Assembly: GCF_050337105.1 (NCBI RefSeq)
Contig: NZ_JAKJSQ010000124.1
Coordinates: 1-5,453, forward strand
Direction: 5' to 3'
Length of the DNA stretch: 5,453 nt
Source of the DNA: Aliivibrio_A kagoshimensis
GTDB lineage: Bacteria; Pseudomonadota; Gammaproteobacteria; Enterobacterales; Vibrionaceae
Part shown: positions 5,160 to 5,453 of the stretch, one piece after another
Layout of the letters: each line of letters opens with the position of its first letter
Position numbering within the stretch: the stretch's first letter is position 1
Position numbers and translations under genes: made by a program
The notes under the pieces: generated by a model
What the model was told of the DNA's origin: nothing
Seen by the model: the letters and a program-made list of their open reading frames with translations, nothing else
The model's database searches: none

Positions 5160-5453
5160 ACGCTTAGATGCCAAAAATGGGGAAAACTAAAACAAAATCA
5201 AATAATGTGACGATTGGATCTAGATTTCTATTTTTACATCACGTAATATGTCCGTCCTCCTAGACAAATGCCACCACTCCCCTTTGTAGATGTCAACAAC
5301 TAATACAGTAGTTTTCCCCAGAAAAGTTACCTGCTCACTTTATCGCCACGTTACAACTTTCCCTATATTCATCTCGCACCACCATAATTCTCCATTTCCA
5401 CGATGAAATTTTAAGTCCATGATTTTATGATATATATTTATTCGATCTAATAA
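5160..5453. other. Non-coding stretch beyond the uvrB promoter
   Basis: About 290 bp with frequent stops in all frames; no start with a good ribosome site opens a credible reading frame, and I see no RNA gene. It is A/T-rich towards the right end. The only notable structure is the 12-bp inverted repeat at 5178-5189 and 5309-5320, described separately. The next gene lies outside the window. Confidence 0.6.
5178..5320. repeat. 12-bp exact inverted repeat pair upstream of uvrB
   Basis: TGGGGAAAACTA (5178-5189) is the exact reverse complement of TAGTTTTCCCCA (5309-5320), with 119 nt between. Pairing does not extend on either side, and no target-site duplication is evident at the outer ends. The arms could be paired binding sites for one regulator, remnants of an inserted element, or coincidence. 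Confidence 0.5.

Noticed and set aside
5204..5226. CRP site upstream of uvrB (TGTGA half at about 5206)
   Set aside because: The second half-site is absent (GATCT instead of TCACA).
5298..5313. Second LexA-like half-site ATACAGTA and small dyad AACTA/TAGTT
   Set aside because: Only one half of a LexA box is present, and 5-bp arms are at chance level; it is also far from the uvrB promoter.

Overview
The window carries the quorum-sensing phosphorelay locus of a member of the Vibrionaceae. The gene order is yvcK (+), luxU (-), luxO (-), qrr1 small RNA (+), uvrB (-). The order luxU-luxO-qrr1-uvrB, a LuxO-type sigma-54 activator, a Qrr core almost letter-for-letter like that of known vibrios, and TTGCA-type LuxO operators all point to this family. 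The genus cannot be settled from the sequence: LuxU and LuxO are recognisable but clearly diverged from the Vibrio harveyi and V. cholerae proteins, which would fit a less-studied Vibrio, Aliivibrio, Photobacterium or relative.

Layout. Positions 1-80 hold the 5' flank of yvcK, and 81-971 encode a YvcK/CofD-like protein. Its 3' end overlaps the 3' end of luxU (936-1292, minus strand) by 36 bp, tail to tail. luxU is the second gene of a luxO-luxU operon (luxO at 1323-2738, minus). The 303-bp gap between luxO and uvrB is a dense regulatory block. It contains two LuxO-type operators within nested inverted repeats (about 2782-2829), a sigma-54 -24/-12 promoter (2888-2904), the Qrr1 small RNA (about 2915-3022), and a terminator hairpin that also suits the oncoming uvrB transcript. 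uvrB fills 3042-5072 (minus). The last 381 bp (5073-5453) are non-coding; they hold the uvrB promoter with a one-mismatch LexA box, and a 12-bp exact inverted repeat of unknown meaning.

How the parts work together (known biology of the families, applied here by homology). At low cell density, membrane sensor kinases pass phosphate through LuxU (His53 here) to LuxO (Asp57 here). LuxO-P with RpoN then fires qrr1, and the Hfq-dependent Qrr RNA retunes the master regulators (LuxR/HapR/LitR, AphA). The LuxO sites lie between qrr1 and luxO, so they can serve as the enhancer for qrr1 and as a brake on luxO itself. uvrB (nucleotide excision repair, probably SOS-controlled) and yvcK (cell-envelope/carbon metabolism factor) are conserved neighbours with no direct role in the relay.

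The locus itself is a known system. The points worth a second look are a non-canonical GAFSGS loop in LuxO, an A/U-rich first stem and a GNRA-capped third stem in Qrr1, the nested operator geometry, the yvcK/luxU overlap with a hairpin at the yvcK stop, and the inverted repeat upstream of uvrB.
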